DNA of 64,000 nucleotides from Neoroseomonas eburnea (GCF_018129005.1 NZ_JAAEDL010000003.1:223348-287347), one strand, 5' to 3'. Shown: positions 21,929 through 30,757, counted from the first letter of the stretch. Notes: generated by a model from the letters alone, not told the origin. Program-made: numbers and translations.

Positions 21929-22123
21929 TCAGTCATGCGCCGCCCGGCGCATCCTCCGACGGCCCTTCCGTCCGGGCTCGCCTGTTTCCTGCGGGCGGGC
22001 CGCCGCCGCGCGGTGGCTTGCCCTGTCGCCCGGGTTGAAAGAAAACGGCAGCAGACTCGGGCTGGCCGGGCTGCGCGCAGCGCGACGGCGGCGATGGTCC
22101 GGGCAAGACGGGAAGCCGCTGCG

Positions 22124-22819
22124 ATGATCTGGTCGCCGAGCCGGAAGTTCTGCTTCATCCACATCTCGAAGACCGGCGGCACCTCCGTCGAGGAAGCCTA
22201 CGCGCCGCATCTGCGCTTCGGCGACATCATCCTCTCGGCCCACCAGCACGGCATGAACCACTGGTACGGAAAGCACCTCGCGATCGGCAAGCACACTCCT
22301 GCGCGGCGTATCCGGCTGATGGCCGGGCGGCAGAACTTCGATCGCGTGCTCTCGGTGGCCGTGGTCCGCGATCCGATCGATCGCATGGTGTCCTACTATC
22401 GCTGGATCCACACCGGCACGCATGGCGGCCAGCGCGAGCGCGAACTCAGTGAGATCAAGGAATTCGAGCCATTCGCCGAGAAGGTCTGCACCTTCTTCCT
22501 GCGCCAGGTGGACATGGTGACGGACCCGCAGACCGGCGCGGTGATCGTCAGCCACCTGATCCCCTTCCGCCGCCTGGCGGAAGGCTGGGCGGGCGTCGCC
22601 GCGCGGATCGGGCTCGATGCGGCGCTGCCGCATGTCAACGCCTCCTCCCGCAAGGTCGGGGTGCAGGTGCCGGACAGCGCGCGGGCAATGCTGCGCGAGA
22701 CCTTCGCCAGGGACGCCGCGCTGGTGGAGGCGGCGGAACGGGATTTCGTGCCCCTCTCCGCCGGGCAGCCGGCGCAGCCCGCGACGGCATCGCAGCCGGG
22801 CGCGGGGCAGGCCGCCTGA
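22124..22819 (+). CDS. Sulfotransferase family protein (copy 1)
   Basis: A 231-residue PAPS-dependent sulfotransferase of the Sulfotransfer_2 type. The 5'-phosphosulfate loop is FIHISKTGGTSVEEAY near residue 12. The 3'-phosphate site is VVRDPIDRMVSYYRW near residue 82, with the usual Arg and Ser. ATG 22124 (MIWSPSRKFCF) is chosen because the paralogue immediately downstream starts identically. Bacterial members modify polysaccharides, lipids or glycolipids; the acceptor is unknown. It shares one base with the next gene (TGATG), so they are cotranslated. The alanine/glutamine-rich tail is absent in copy 2. Confidence 0.88.
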   Translation: MIWSPSRKFCFIHISKTGGTSVEEAYAPHLRFGDIILSAHQHGMNHWYGKHLAIGKHTPARRIRLMAGRQNFDRVLSVAVVRDPIDRMVSYYRWIHTGTHGGQRERELSEIKEFEPFAEKVCTFFLRQVDMVTDPQTGAVIVSHLIPFRRLAEGWAGVAARIGLDAALPHVNASSRKVGVQVPDSARAMLRETFARDAALVEAAERDFVPLSAGQPAQPATASQPGAGQAA

Positions 22820-23475
22820 TGATCTGGTCGCCGAGCCGCAACTTCTGCTTCGTGCATGTGCCCAAGACCGGCGGCACGGCGATCGAGCAGGCCTACAAGC
22901 CGAACCTGCGCTTCGGCGACGTTGTGCTGGCGGCGTGGCGGGTGAGCCTCGACAACTGGTACGAGGAGCACCTGCACATGGGCAAGCACTCCTCGGCCGC
23001 GCACATCGCCGCGCATATGGGCCAGGACCGCTTCCGCCAGGTGCTGTCCTTCGCGATCCTGCGCGATCCGCTCGACCGGATGGTGTCCTACTATCGCTGG
23101 ATCCGCAGCTACGAGCATCCCGGCAAGGCCGAGCGGCGGCTCGCCGTGCACGACAGCTTCGACGCCTTCGTGGAGGAGGCCTGCGAAAGCCTCGCGCCGC
23201 AGGCCGAGCTGGTCTGCGACCATGGGACGGGGCTGCCGATGGTCACCGTGCTCGCCCCCTACACGCGGCTTGCGGAGGCCTGGCGGCTGGTCTGCCTGCG
23301 GCTCGGGATCGTGGCGCCGCTGCCGATCGCCAATGTCTCCGGCGAGGTGAAGGCGAAGGTGACGGACCACGCACGGGCGGTCGTCGCCGGCCGATATGCC
23401 CGCGACGTGGAACTCTACCGCCAGGCGCAGGCCCGCTGGGCCGCCGAACACGCGCGCGACCCGGCGCGGGCGTGA
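22819..23475 (+). CDS. Sulfotransferase family protein (copy 2)
   Basis: A 218-residue paralogue of the preceding gene, evidently a tandem duplication. MIWSPSRNFCFVHVPKTGGT carries the phosphosulfate loop and ILRDPLDRMVSYYRWI the 3'-phosphate site. The middle and C-terminal acceptor regions differ clearly (for example LAAWRVSLDNWYEEH versus LSAHQHGMNHWYGKH), suggesting different acceptors. Both catalytic motifs are intact. No sulfate activation genes (cysD, cysN, cysC) are in the window. Confidence 0.88.
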   Translation: MIWSPSRNFCFVHVPKTGGTAIEQAYKPNLRFGDVVLAAWRVSLDNWYEEHLHMGKHSSAAHIAAHMGQDRFRQVLSFAILRDPLDRMVSYYRWIRSYEHPGKAERRLAVHDSFDAFVEEACESLAPQAELVCDHGTGLPMVTVLAPYTRLAEAWRLVCLRLGIVAPLPIANVSGEVKAKVTDHARAVVAGRYARDVELYRQAQARWAAEHARDPARA

Positions 23476-23499
23476 ACGGCGCCGGCGCCGCGGCGCGGA

Positions 23500-24120
23500 T
23501 CAGCGCAGCGCGACCGGGATCGGATCGACGCGCTTCTGGTTGGTCGTGTCGGCGCGCAGGAAGACGCTGGCCGGGATCGAGAAATCCGACTTGCCCGCAT
23601 GGCTGATCACATGGTCGCCGGCATTGCCGAGGGGCGCGCCCTTGTTGCCGTCCCCGTGGTGCTCGATCCAGTCGTTCACCATCATGTCGCAGGCCCCGCC
23701 ATTGACGCCGAATTCGACGAAGACGCCCTGCGCACCGGGCCGGCCGTAGGAGAGATCGTAGCAGCGCGCCGGCCCGTCGAAACGCAGCTCGCCGGCGATG
23801 GCGCCGATCTCGGCGACGAATTCCTGCATGCCCGGCATGCCCATGGAATAGGTGCCGCCGGCACCGAGCTTGGCGCCGACATAGAGATTGAGCCCGGTGC
23901 CCACGCCGGCCGAATGGCCATTGACGAAATTGGCGAATTTCTTCGCGTCGCGGTCGATCTTCATCGGCCCGTAGCCGGTCGCCTGGTGGAAGCCGAACAG
24001 GCCGGTGGTGGTCTGGTAGAGGATGGCACGGCAGGCGCTGATGCTCGGGAAGCCGATGCGCGTCGTCGAGAAGCCGAATTCATACTCGCCGAGAAGAATG
24101 AGGCCGGTGGCAAAGGGCAT
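23500..24120 (-). CDS. Conserved-looking hypothetical protein
   Basis: A 206-residue soluble protein without signal peptide or membrane segment; I do not recognise the family. It is rich in glycine and aromatic residues with beta-like stretches (LILLGEYEFGFSTTRIGF, GLNLYVGAKLGAGGTYSMG). The C-terminal half contains GVFVEFGVNGGACDMMVNDW, which has no hallmark catalytic motif. It lies downstream of the Bug protein gene on the same strand, 63 bases away, so it could be part of that transcription unit and relate to its ligand. Codon bias and the clean start at ATG 24120 support a real gene. Confidence 0.65.
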   Translation of the reverse strand: MPFATGLILLGEYEFGFSTTRIGFPSISACRAILYQTTTGLFGFHQATGYGPMKIDRDAKKFANFVNGHSAGVGTGLNLYVGAKLGAGGTYSMGMPGMQEFVAEIGAIAGELRFDGPARCYDLSYGRPGAQGVFVEFGVNGGACDMMVNDWIEHHGDGNKGAPLGNAGDHVISHAGKSDFSIPASVFLRADTTNQKRVDPIPVALR

Positions 24121-24183
24121 GCATGTCTCTCCTGCTGTTGCACCCGGATGGCGCGCGGGCGGCGCGGCCCGGCGCCATCGACT

Positions 24184-25155
24184 CTACCGCTGCGACCAGG
24201 GCGTGCGCTGCCACAGTGTGCGATAGTTTTCCTGCAGCCCGCCGAGGCGGGTGAACCAGGCGGCCCCTTCCTCGTAGCGCGGCTCGGTGAAGCGGCTTTG
24301 CAGGATGCGGACGAATTCCGGGTCCTTCACCACCTCGGCCATCGCCTCGCGCAGCTTCTGCAGCACGGCGGGCGGCGTCGCGGCGGGGGCGACGAGGCCG
24401 CGTTCGGAGGCCATCTCGACCGGATGGCCGAGCTCGCGCAGGGTCGGCACGTCCGGGCGGAAATGGCTGCGCGCCGCCCCGGCCATGGCGAGCGTCCGCA
24501 GCTTGTCGCGGTTTGCCGAGACCGGCCCGAGATTGAGGCCCATCGCATCCACCTGCCGGCCGAGCACAGCCGCCATCAGTTGCGGGTCGCCCTGGAAGAC
24601 GACATGGGTGAAGCGGGTGCCGGTCTGCGCCTGCAGCAGCACGAGCTGCAGGTGGTCGTCGGTGCCGACGCCCGGCGAGGCGTAGGTGATCGCCTCCGGC
24701 CGCGCCCGCGCCGCGGCGATCAGATCGGCCAGCGTGCGGTAGGGGCTGTCCTCATGCACGGTGATCGCTGTCGGGTCGGTGACCATGTTGGCGATGCCGG
24801 CGAAATCGTCGAGCTTAAACTGCGCCTGGCGCTCGATCGGGATGGTGAGCAGCCCCGGCATGTTGGTGGTGCCGAGCACATGCCCGTCGGGTCGCGCGCG
24901 CGCGACCGAGGCGAGCGCCACCTCGCCGCCGGCGCCGGGGCGGTTCACCACCACGACGGACCCGCCGATGCGCTTTTCCAGCAGCGGTGCCACGGCGCGC
25001 GCGTCGAGGTCGGTGGCGCCGCCGGGCACGAAGCCGACGACGATCTCGACCGGCCGTTCCGGCCAGCGGTTCGTCTGGGCAAGCGCCGGCGCGAGGCCGG
25101 GTGCGGCGAGTGCCGCGCCCGCGCCGGCCAGCAGCGTCCTTCTGGTCGTTGTCAT
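24184..25155 (-). CDS. Bug-family tripartite tricarboxylate transporter substrate-binding protein
   Basis: A 323-residue periplasmic binding protein. A Tat-like leader (MTTTRRTLLAGAGAALAAP) ends near AQTNRWPERP. Then come the family landmarks IVVGFVPGGATDLDARAVA and VVVNRPGAGGEVALASVA. Bug proteins bind small carboxylates or amides and feed TctAB transporters or signalling; no tctA or tctB is adjacent. The start overlaps the end of the upstream epimerase by four bases (ATGA), indicating an operon. The ligand cannot be inferred. Confidence 0.92.
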   Translation of the reverse strand: MTTTRRTLLAGAGAALAAPGLAPALAQTNRWPERPVEIVVGFVPGGATDLDARAVAPLLEKRIGGSVVVVNRPGAGGEVALASVARARPDGHVLGTTNMPGLLTIPIERQAQFKLDDFAGIANMVTDPTAITVHEDSPYRTLADLIAAARARPEAITYASPGVGTDDHLQLVLLQAQTGTRFTHVVFQGDPQLMAAVLGRQVDAMGLNLGPVSANRDKLRTLAMAGAARSHFRPDVPTLRELGHPVEMASERGLVAPAATPPAVLQKLREAMAEVVKDPEFVRILQSRFTEPRYEEGAAWFTRLGGLQENYRTLWQRTPWSQR

Positions 25156-26165
25156 GTTGTCCTCCCCTCGTTGCTGTCGATCCACGCCATCAGGCGGCGC
25201 AGGCCGTCCTCCATCCCGACCAGCGGCTTCCAGCCGATGGCCTTGAAGGCTTCCTCATGGGCGATGCGGAAGGCGCCGCCGGAGGTGAGGCGCACCTTGC
25301 CCGGCGTGTCGCCGATGAATTCGGGCTGCAGATCGCTGCCGGCGAGCCTGGTGACCATCTGCACCAGTTCCAGCGTGGTGACGGGCCTGGGACCGGAGGT
25401 GTTCACCGCCACGTCGGTCGCATCCGCCTCGAAGGCCATGCGGTTGGCGCGCGCGAGGTCGCCGACATAGACGAAGTGCTTCGTCTCGGAGCCGTCGCCG
25501 TAGACCTGCGGGCGCTCGCCCTTCTTCAGCCTGTCCCAGGTCTCGATGATGTAGAGCGCATTGGCGGCGCGGTAGTGCTGCCGCTCGCCATAGACGGTCG
25601 AGTAGCGCAGCACGACGTAGTCGAGGCCGAAGCGACGCCTGGCGTCGCGGCAGAGCTGCTCGCCGATGATCTTGGTCGCGCCGTAGAGGATGGCGGCCGG
25701 CGGCGCGCCGACGGAATGGAAGGGCGTGTCCTCGACCAGGTCGCCCTTCACGCCCGGGCCGTAGCCATAGACGGCGTTCGACGACGCGAAGACGACCTTC
25801 CTCACCTTGTTGGCGCGGGCGGCCTCCAGCGCGTTCTGCACGCCGCGGATGTTCACGTCCAGACCGCCCCAGGGGTCGCGGTCCATGTTCAGCGTCATGT
25901 AGGCGGCGAGCAGCAGCGCGCCGTCGCAGCCTTCCATCGCGCGCAGCAGGTCCGGCAGGCGCATCACGTCGCCGCGCACGGTCCTGAGGCGCGGATTGTC
26001 CTTGATGTGCGCGATGGCCTGTTCGGAGCCCATCGAGAAATTGTCGAACAGCACCACTTCCGACGCGCCGGCATCGAGCAGCTCGGCGGCGGTGGCGGAG
26101 CCGACGAGGCTCGCGCCGCCGATGATGATGAACTTGTGGCCAGCGACTTGCACGGCGGCAGTCAT
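25152..26165 (-). CDS. NAD-dependent epimerase/dehydratase (extended SDR)
   Basis: A 337-residue Rossmann protein. ATG 26165 gives FIIIGGASLVGSATAAELL near residue 9 as the NAD-binding loop. The catalytic site is FASSNAVYGYG with Tyr-x-x-x-Lys in ILYGATKIIGEQL near residue 155. DGSETKHFVYVGDLARA fits nucleotide-sugar epimerases such as GalE-like enzymes. The partner Bug gene is cotranslated, which more often accompanies catabolic epimerases, so the substrate may not be a nucleotide sugar. An in-frame extension to 26315 runs into repeat DNA and is rejected. Confidence 0.87.
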   Translation of the reverse strand: MTAAVQVAGHKFIIIGGASLVGSATAAELLDAGASEVVLFDNFSMGSEQAIAHIKDNPRLRTVRGDVMRLPDLLRAMEGCDGALLLAAYMTLNMDRDPWGGLDVNIRGVQNALEAARANKVRKVVFASSNAVYGYGPGVKGDLVEDTPFHSVGAPPAAILYGATKIIGEQLCRDARRRFGLDYVVLRYSTVYGERQHYRAANALYIIETWDRLKKGERPQVYGDGSETKHFVYVGDLARANRMAFEADATDVAVNTSGPRPVTTLELVQMVTRLAGSDLQPEFIGDTPGKVRLTSGGAFRIAHEEAFKAIGWKPLVGMEDGLRRLMAWIDSNEGRTT

Positions 26166-26227
26166 GCGCTTGCGATCCCTCTCGGACGTGTTCCCCGGGA
26201 AATGATCGCGCGGGATCGCGCTGGTGG

Positions 26228-26335
26228 CTAGAGCGGCTTCCCTTCGCCCCGGCTCACGGCAACCACACTGGCCTCCTGATTTCACGAGCGTCTTCACCCG
26301 ATCGGGCGATTCCACCCGATCGGGTTCTGCTCCAG
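26228..26335. repeat. Interspersed element family D, 108 bp
   Basis: Starts CTAGAGCGG and ends GCTCCAG, imperfect terminal inverted repeats. The same 108-bp layout occurs at 42232-42339. The interior shares GGCTCACGGCAACC and a hairpin with arms CCCGATCGGG on either side of CGATTCCA. The 155 bases after it, up to the amidohydrolase stop at 26491, contain no recognisable gene. Confidence 0.82.
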
Positions 26336-26490
26336 CGCGCCGCCCGCGGAATCCGCCCCGATCATCGGGAAGAGGGCGGACGGGCAGGCCGCCGAAGCCA
26401 CGGACCTGCGACCCGGGAACGACATCCGGGACACCGCGGAACCGGCCTCCGGACGGCCCGGCGGCCCCATGCCGCCGAGGCTGGCCGGCA

Positions 26491-27540
26491 TCAGGCCGTC
26501 AGTCGCAGCAAGGCCCGGGCGTTGCCGCCGCCGACGCGGCCGCGCACATCCTCGGCGATGTCCGCGGTGGCGATGAACTGCCCCGCGACCTCGGAGGATT
26601 CATAGGGGTAGTCGATCGAGAACATCACCCGTTCCGGTCCCATGGCCGCGAGCGCCGCCTTCAGCGGGACCTCCGAGCGCTGGCCCGAGGTGGTGACGCG
26701 GAAATTGCCGCGAATGTCGTCGGACGGCTTGCGCCGCACCCGCCGGTCCGTGGCGGTCAGCGCATAGCGGCTGTCGAGCCGCCACAGCACGTAGGGCAGG
26801 GTCTCGCCCATGTGACCCAGGATCACCTGCGCGCGCGGGAAACGGTCGAAGACGCCCGAGACGATGAGACGCAGCGCGTGGGTGGAGGTTTCCGTCGTCC
26901 ACTCCCAGGTCGCCTTGGTCAGTTCGGGCGCGCCCTGCAGGACATGGGGCGTGACGAAGCCGTCGTCCGGATGCAGGTAGAGCGGCACGTCGAGCGCCTG
27001 CAGCCGTTCCCAGAACACGTCGTAGCGCGGGTCGTCGAGATAGAGGCCATTGGTGTGGTGGTTCACCATGGCGCCGCGGAAGCCGAGCTGGCGGACGCAG
27101 CGTTCCAGCTCATCGGCCGCGGCGCGCGGCTGCTGCATGGCGAGATGGGCGAAGCCGGCATAGCGGTCGGGCCGCCTCGCGACCTCTCGCGCCAGCATGT
27201 CGTTCGCTCCCGCCGCCAGCCGGATGGCGGTCGCGGTGTCGCGCTCGATCTGCACCCCGGGACCGGAGATGGAGAGCACCGAAATCCGCACGCCGGCACT
27301 GTCCATCGCCGCCAGCCGTTCCTCGCCGAAATCGGAGAGCTGGCGGATCAGCGCATCATGCACCTCGCGCGAGACGGGCGGCATGGCATGCGCCAGGTAG
27401 TCGAGAAAGGAGGGGACGATGAAGTGTTCCTCCAGCGCGACCCGGCCGGCGCAGCGGCGACGGCGGAGGCGGCGGCGATCAGACCACGGCGCGGAAGGGG
27501 GGGCGAGGACATCACGGCGGCAGCAATCTCCGGGAGCCAT
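26491..27540 (-). CDS. Amidohydrolase family 2 protein, start and leader in doubt (possible frameshift)
   Basis: The body (from GRVALEEHFIVPSFLDYL) is a complete metal-dependent hydrolase/decarboxylase barrel of the ACMSD/gamma-resorcylate decarboxylase group. ALEEHF marks the first strand, later come PLYLHPDD, VILGHMGETLPY and MFSIDYPYE. The in-frame ATG at 27540 gives an implausible arginine-rich leader. In another frame, from ATG 27512, a textbook Tat-type signal (PRRGLIAAASAVAAAPA) runs up to the same point. A one-base shift near 27430-27450 would join it to the barrel. Either the gene is broken at its secretion signal or the sequence has an indel. The long frame to 27780 crosses repeat DNA. 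Confidence 0.75.
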   Translation of the reverse strand: MAPGDCCRRDVLAPPSAPWSDRRRLRRRRCAGRVALEEHFIVPSFLDYLAHAMPPVSREVHDALIRQLSDFGEERLAAMDSAGVRISVLSISGPGVQIERDTATAIRLAAGANDMLAREVARRPDRYAGFAHLAMQQPRAAADELERCVRQLGFRGAMVNHHTNGLYLDDPRYDVFWERLQALDVPLYLHPDDGFVTPHVLQGAPELTKATWEWTTETSTHALRLIVSGVFDRFPRAQVILGHMGETLPYVLWRLDSRYALTATDRRVRRKPSDDIRGNFRVTTSGQRSEVPLKAALAAMGPERVMFSIDYPYESSEVAGQFIATADIAEDVRGRVGGGNARALLRLTA

Positions 27541-27745
27541 GGCGGCCGCGAGGATAGGGACGACCCTTCCGCGGCGACAACCCAGGGTGCATGAACGACC
27601 GGGGATGCTCGCGGCGCCGCGACCCTCGGAAACCGCCCCCGGGAATGCGCCGAATGGCGCGTTCCCGATGCCGGCACCGCCCCGCAATTCCCACGCGGCT
27701 TCTCGGAGTCTGTTTGGAACGGCGCCGTGCGGCGCGTTTCCGGGT

Positions 27746-27830
27746 CGGACACCGGCCCGCACCCCTACCCGGCCACCCACGTCGCTATCCGGGAATGGTT
27801 GGCCGGGTTGGGGTGCGGGCCGGTGCCGGA
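27746..27830. repeat. Large inverted repeat, family C
   Basis: Arms of about 33 bases with few mismatches (ACCGGCCCGCACCCCTACCC and GGGTTGGGGTGCGGGCCGGT, extended by GGCCA/TGGCC) enclose about 19 bases. The core ACCGGCCCGCA is shared with the palindrome at 21841. It lies downstream of the HD hydrolase gene, 16 bases past its stop, and upstream of the amidohydrolase. A terminator-like role for the HD gene is possible. Confidence 0.8.
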
Positions 27831-27846
27831 CTTCTCAAACGCCCTC

Positions 27847-28467
27847 TCACACGCCTGCCCGCGCCTGGAGCGCCGTCAGTTCCTCGAGGAAGCGCGCCGC
27901 CGCCACGTCCGGCGCCCAGGGCCGCCAGGGCGGGTCCCCGTAGCGCACGGCGAGCGGATCCTCCGCCATCACCGCGGCGCGGATGCCGAGCGTCTCGCGC
28001 ACCTCCTGCGCGGTCCAGCCGACGACGTGCACGGCCTCGCCCGCCGCCACCGCGACATCGACGGATTTGTGGGCGCGCTTCTCCTCCGGCGTCCAGGCCG
28101 GCAGGCGGTAGCGCGCCGCGATCACCGCCAGAAGACGCGCCTGGAGCTCCGCGAATCGCGGCCCGAGGAAAGGCTTGAGCGGCGAGATGCAATCGAAGTT
28201 GATCAGCCCTTCATCGGCGTCGTGCAGCAGTTCGCGCAGCTCCTGGATGGGCGTCAGGCGATGGCGCGTGCGGCGGCGGCGCAACGCGAGCACCGTGAGC
28301 GAATGCTGCGCGACCGACAGCGGCTCCGGCCAGGCGGAATGGCCGCCCCAGCGGAAGGTGCGGGCGAGTCCCGCGGCAAGATCCTTGTCCGTCCAGTCGA
28401 AGGGCGTCGGCGACAGCAGGTCGAGCCTTCGGCCGGAGGGCAGGCGCACCCAGGCGCGGTCAGCCAT
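27847..28467 (-). CDS. HD-domain phosphohydrolase (YfbR-like)
   Basis: A 206-residue cytoplasmic protein. ATG 28467 (MADRAWVRLPSGRRLDLL) is chosen over the upstream in-frame ATG because the preceding residues look non-coding. Metal-binding HD residues appear in PLSVAQHSLTVL (first His) and ELLHDADEGLINFD (His-Asp) near residues 60-95, followed by SPLKPF as in YfbR-type 5'-nucleotidase relatives. The C-terminus is a helical region containing VDVAVAAGEAVHV. The likely substrate is a nucleotide monophosphate, by analogy only. No operon partner is evident. Confidence 0.78.
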   Translation of the reverse strand: MADRAWVRLPSGRRLDLLSPTPFDWTDKDLAAGLARTFRWGGHSAWPEPLSVAQHSLTVLALRRRRTRHRLTPIQELRELLHDADEGLINFDCISPLKPFLGPRFAELQARLLAVIAARYRLPAWTPEEKRAHKSVDVAVAAGEAVHVVGWTAQEVRETLGIRAAVMAEDPLAVRYGDPPWRPWAPDVAAARFLEELTALQARAGV

Positions 28468-28856
28468 CAGCGGGACCGGTCGGTTGCGCCGACATCGCTC
28501 GCCCTCCCTCTCCGGGACCGGATGGGACCTCGAAGGCCATGCGCGCCTCTGCCGAATGCCTGTCTCAAGCCGATACCCCACCCCGGCATGACGACCGGAA
28601 GCCCGGTGTCGTGTCCACCCCCCTTCGTCGCACCGGCGGCGAAGGCGGCGGGCGGGCTAGAGGAAGAAGGGCCGCTCGCCCGGAAATGACGTCCGCGGGA
28701 CAGCGGGCCGGGGGCGACCGGGCGGATCCCGCCGGCGGGTATCAGCCGACGGGGCGATGACGGCCGCGAAAGCGGGCGAGCGGCGCGGCTGCCACGAACC
28801 GGGCCGAGCGGAAGCAGCCCCGGCGTGCCGCGCCGGGACCCGCGCGGCGCGACGGA
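28468..28856. other. Intergenic stretch with no supported gene
   Basis: About 390 bases between the HD hydrolase start and the DUF1275 stop. Open frames here are short, lack family features and change frame in GC-rich sequence. Small palindromes (CCGGCGGGTATCAGCCGACGG region, near 28729) are present, but no member of repeat families A-D was found and no tRNA-like fold was seen. Confidence 0.5.
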
Positions 28857-29618
28857 TCAAGCGCCATCGGAGGGGATCACCGCATTCGCCAGCACCAGCA
28901 GCACAACCGCCAGCGGCAGGCAGGCGGCGAGGCCGATCCAGGCAAAGCACACCGCACCGACCAGCCCCCCGAGGGCAAAGCAGCCGAGCAGCCCGCCCAG
29001 GAGGCGCATCTTCGCCCGATCCGCGCGCACCAGCGGCCCCGGCAGGGCATCGCCGGCACGGTTCCAGTAGAACAGCTTGCCGATCTCGATCCCGAGGTCG
29101 GTGACGATGCCGGTGACATGCGTCGTCCGCATCCGCGCCCCCGAGATCTTGGTGATGGACGCGTTCTGCAGCCCCATCAGGAAGCACAGCAGCGGCACGA
29201 CCGGGATGGCGACGACCTGGCTGTCGAGCAGCGCCCCCATCAGGCCGAAGCACAGCAGCAGCGCCGCCTCGACCAGCAGCGGCAGAGCGAAGCGGCTGCG
29301 CCAGCCAAGGCGCCGGCCGAAATTGATCAGCCAGGCGGAATGGGCCGCGCCGGCCATGAAGGAGAGCAGCGCGACCAGCCCGGCCGCGGCGAGGGTTCCC
29401 ATCCCGAGCGCCAGGTGGTCCGCCATCGCCGAGACGATGCCGGACATGTGGGAGGTGTATTGCCCGACGACCAGGAAGCCGCCGGCATTGATGGCGCCGG
29501 CGACGAAGCAGAGCGTGAGGCCGAGCTGCGCTTCCGTCGCCTCCGCGTGCAACATGCGCCGCGCGGCGGCCCGCCAACGCGCCGCCTCTCCGATTGCAGT
29601 CTTCTGCATGGTCTCCAT
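28857..29618 (-). CDS. DUF1275 (YoaK) family membrane protein
   Basis: A 253-residue inner-membrane protein with about six hydrophobic segments. Family landmarks are FVAGAINAGGFLVVGQYTSH with MSG following (residues 35-58) and the loop QNASITKISGARMRTTHVTG near residue 150, followed by TDLGIEIGK. The function of the family is not established. ATG 29618 or 29609 are both possible starts. It stands alone, with 143 bases of featureless sequence between it and the asparaginase gene. Confidence 0.9.
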   Translation of the reverse strand: METMQKTAIGEAARWRAAARRMLHAEATEAQLGLTLCFVAGAINAGGFLVVGQYTSHMSGIVSAMADHLALGMGTLAAAGLVALLSFMAGAAHSAWLINFGRRLGWRSRFALPLLVEAALLLCFGLMGALLDSQVVAIPVVPLLCFLMGLQNASITKISGARMRTTHVTGIVTDLGIEIGKLFYWNRAGDALPGPLVRADRAKMRLLGGLLGCFALGGLVGAVCFAWIGLAACLPLAVVLLVLANAVIPSDGA

Positions 29619-29761
29619 TAGACGCGATCAGCCCCCGCTCGTTGAGATGCGGCGGATGCATGGCCGCATCCGGCGGTGAGGATGGCAGCCCGGGTGTGAT
29701 GGCGCGGCGGAACGCAGGGGGTGGTCCCCCTGCCCTGTGCGGCCGCGCCGGCCAGGCCCGG

Positions 29762-30757
29762 TCAGTAGGTCGCGAACACGCGGTCGAGGTCCGTCGCGCC
29801 TGCGGCGAGCGCGAGCGACAGCAGGATGCGCGCCTTCTGGGGCGTGAGGTTGTCCGCCGTCACGAAGCCCGCCCTCGCGCCCCTGGTCGTCCTGGCGGCG
29901 CGGCCCGACCCGGCGCGGCTCGACGTCACCACCGCGACGCCCTGCCGCACCGCCGCTTCCATCGCCTCCGCCATGGCCGGCGTGACGAAGCCCGGCGCGA
30001 AACCGGCGCTGACGATGCCCCTGGCGCCGGCGGCGACGAAGGCGTCGATCGCCGCGCCATCCGCCCCGGCATAGGCATAGGCGATGTCCACGCGCGGCAG
30101 GGCATCGAGCCCGCGCACGTCGAATTCCGTGTCCGGCGCCAGCCGCCGCAGCGGCTTGCGGTACCAGCAGATCTCATCGGCATCGGCGTGGCCGAGGCAG
30201 CCGAAATCCGGCGTGCGGAAGGTCTGCAGGCGCAGGGTGGAGGTCTTGGTCACCTCGCGCGCCGCCTGGATCTCGTCGTTCAGCAGCACCAGCGCGCCGA
30301 GGCCCCGTGCGCGCGGATCGGCGGCGACGCGCACGGCGTTGACCAGGTTCATCGGCCCGTCGCCGGCCAGCGCGCTCGCCGGCCGCTGCGCGCCCACCAG
30401 CACCACCGGCACCGGGATCTTCAGCGTGAGCGAGAGGAAATACGCCGTCTCCTCAAGTGTCGCCGTCCCGTGCGTCACGGCGATGCCGGCGAGGTCGGGG
30501 TGCTCCGCCACCAGCCGGTCGCAGATCAGCAGCAACTCCTTCCATTCCGGCCAGCCGAGCGCGGTGGAGGCGATGGCGCGGAAGGGAACGGGCAGCACAT
30601 CGGCCACCAGCGCGAGTTCCGGCACGCGGGCGATGACGGCATCGACGTCGAGCACCTGCCCCGCCGCGCCGTAGTCGATGAGGTCGAGCGGCCCGCGCCC
30701 GACGGAGGAGATGGTGCCGCCCGTGCCGATGACGGCGACCTTCGGCTTCGCGCTCAT
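29762..30757 (-). CDS. Asparaginase (type I/II L-asparaginase fold)
   Basis: A 331-residue amidohydrolase converting asparagine to aspartate and ammonia. The first catalytic threonine is in VAVIGTGGTISSVG near residue 16; the second site is GIAVTHGTATLEETAYF (Thr and Asp/Glu near residue 92). The Lys site falls at VVLVGAQRPASALAGDGPMN. No signal peptide is seen, so it is probably cytoplasmic. The start overlaps the upstream cysteine hydrolase by four bases, so the pair forms an operon acting on amides; the true substrate could be another amide. The C-terminal AARTTRGARAGFV insertion is arginine-rich. Confidence 0.9.
   Translation of the reverse strand: MSAKPKVAVIGTGGTISSVGRGPLDLIDYGAAGQVLDVDAVIARVPELALVADVLPVPFRAIASTALGWPEWKELLLICDRLVAEHPDLAGIAVTHGTATLEETAYFLSLTLKIPVPVVLVGAQRPASALAGDGPMNLVNAVRVAADPRARGLGALVLLNDEIQAAREVTKTSTLRLQTFRTPDFGCLGHADADEICWYRKPLRRLAPDTEFDVRGLDALPRVDIAYAYAGADGAAIDAFVAAGARGIVSAGFAPGFVTPAMAEAMEAAVRQGVAVVTSSRAGSGRAARTTRGARAGFVTADNLTPQKARILLSLALAAGATDLDRVFATY

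Noticed and set aside
26491..27540. Programmed frameshift joining Tat leader and amidohydrolase
   Set aside because: No slippery heptamer with a downstream structure is visible at the junction; the C7 run lies before the leader's hydrophobic part and cannot explain the shift. Indel or sequencing error is simpler.
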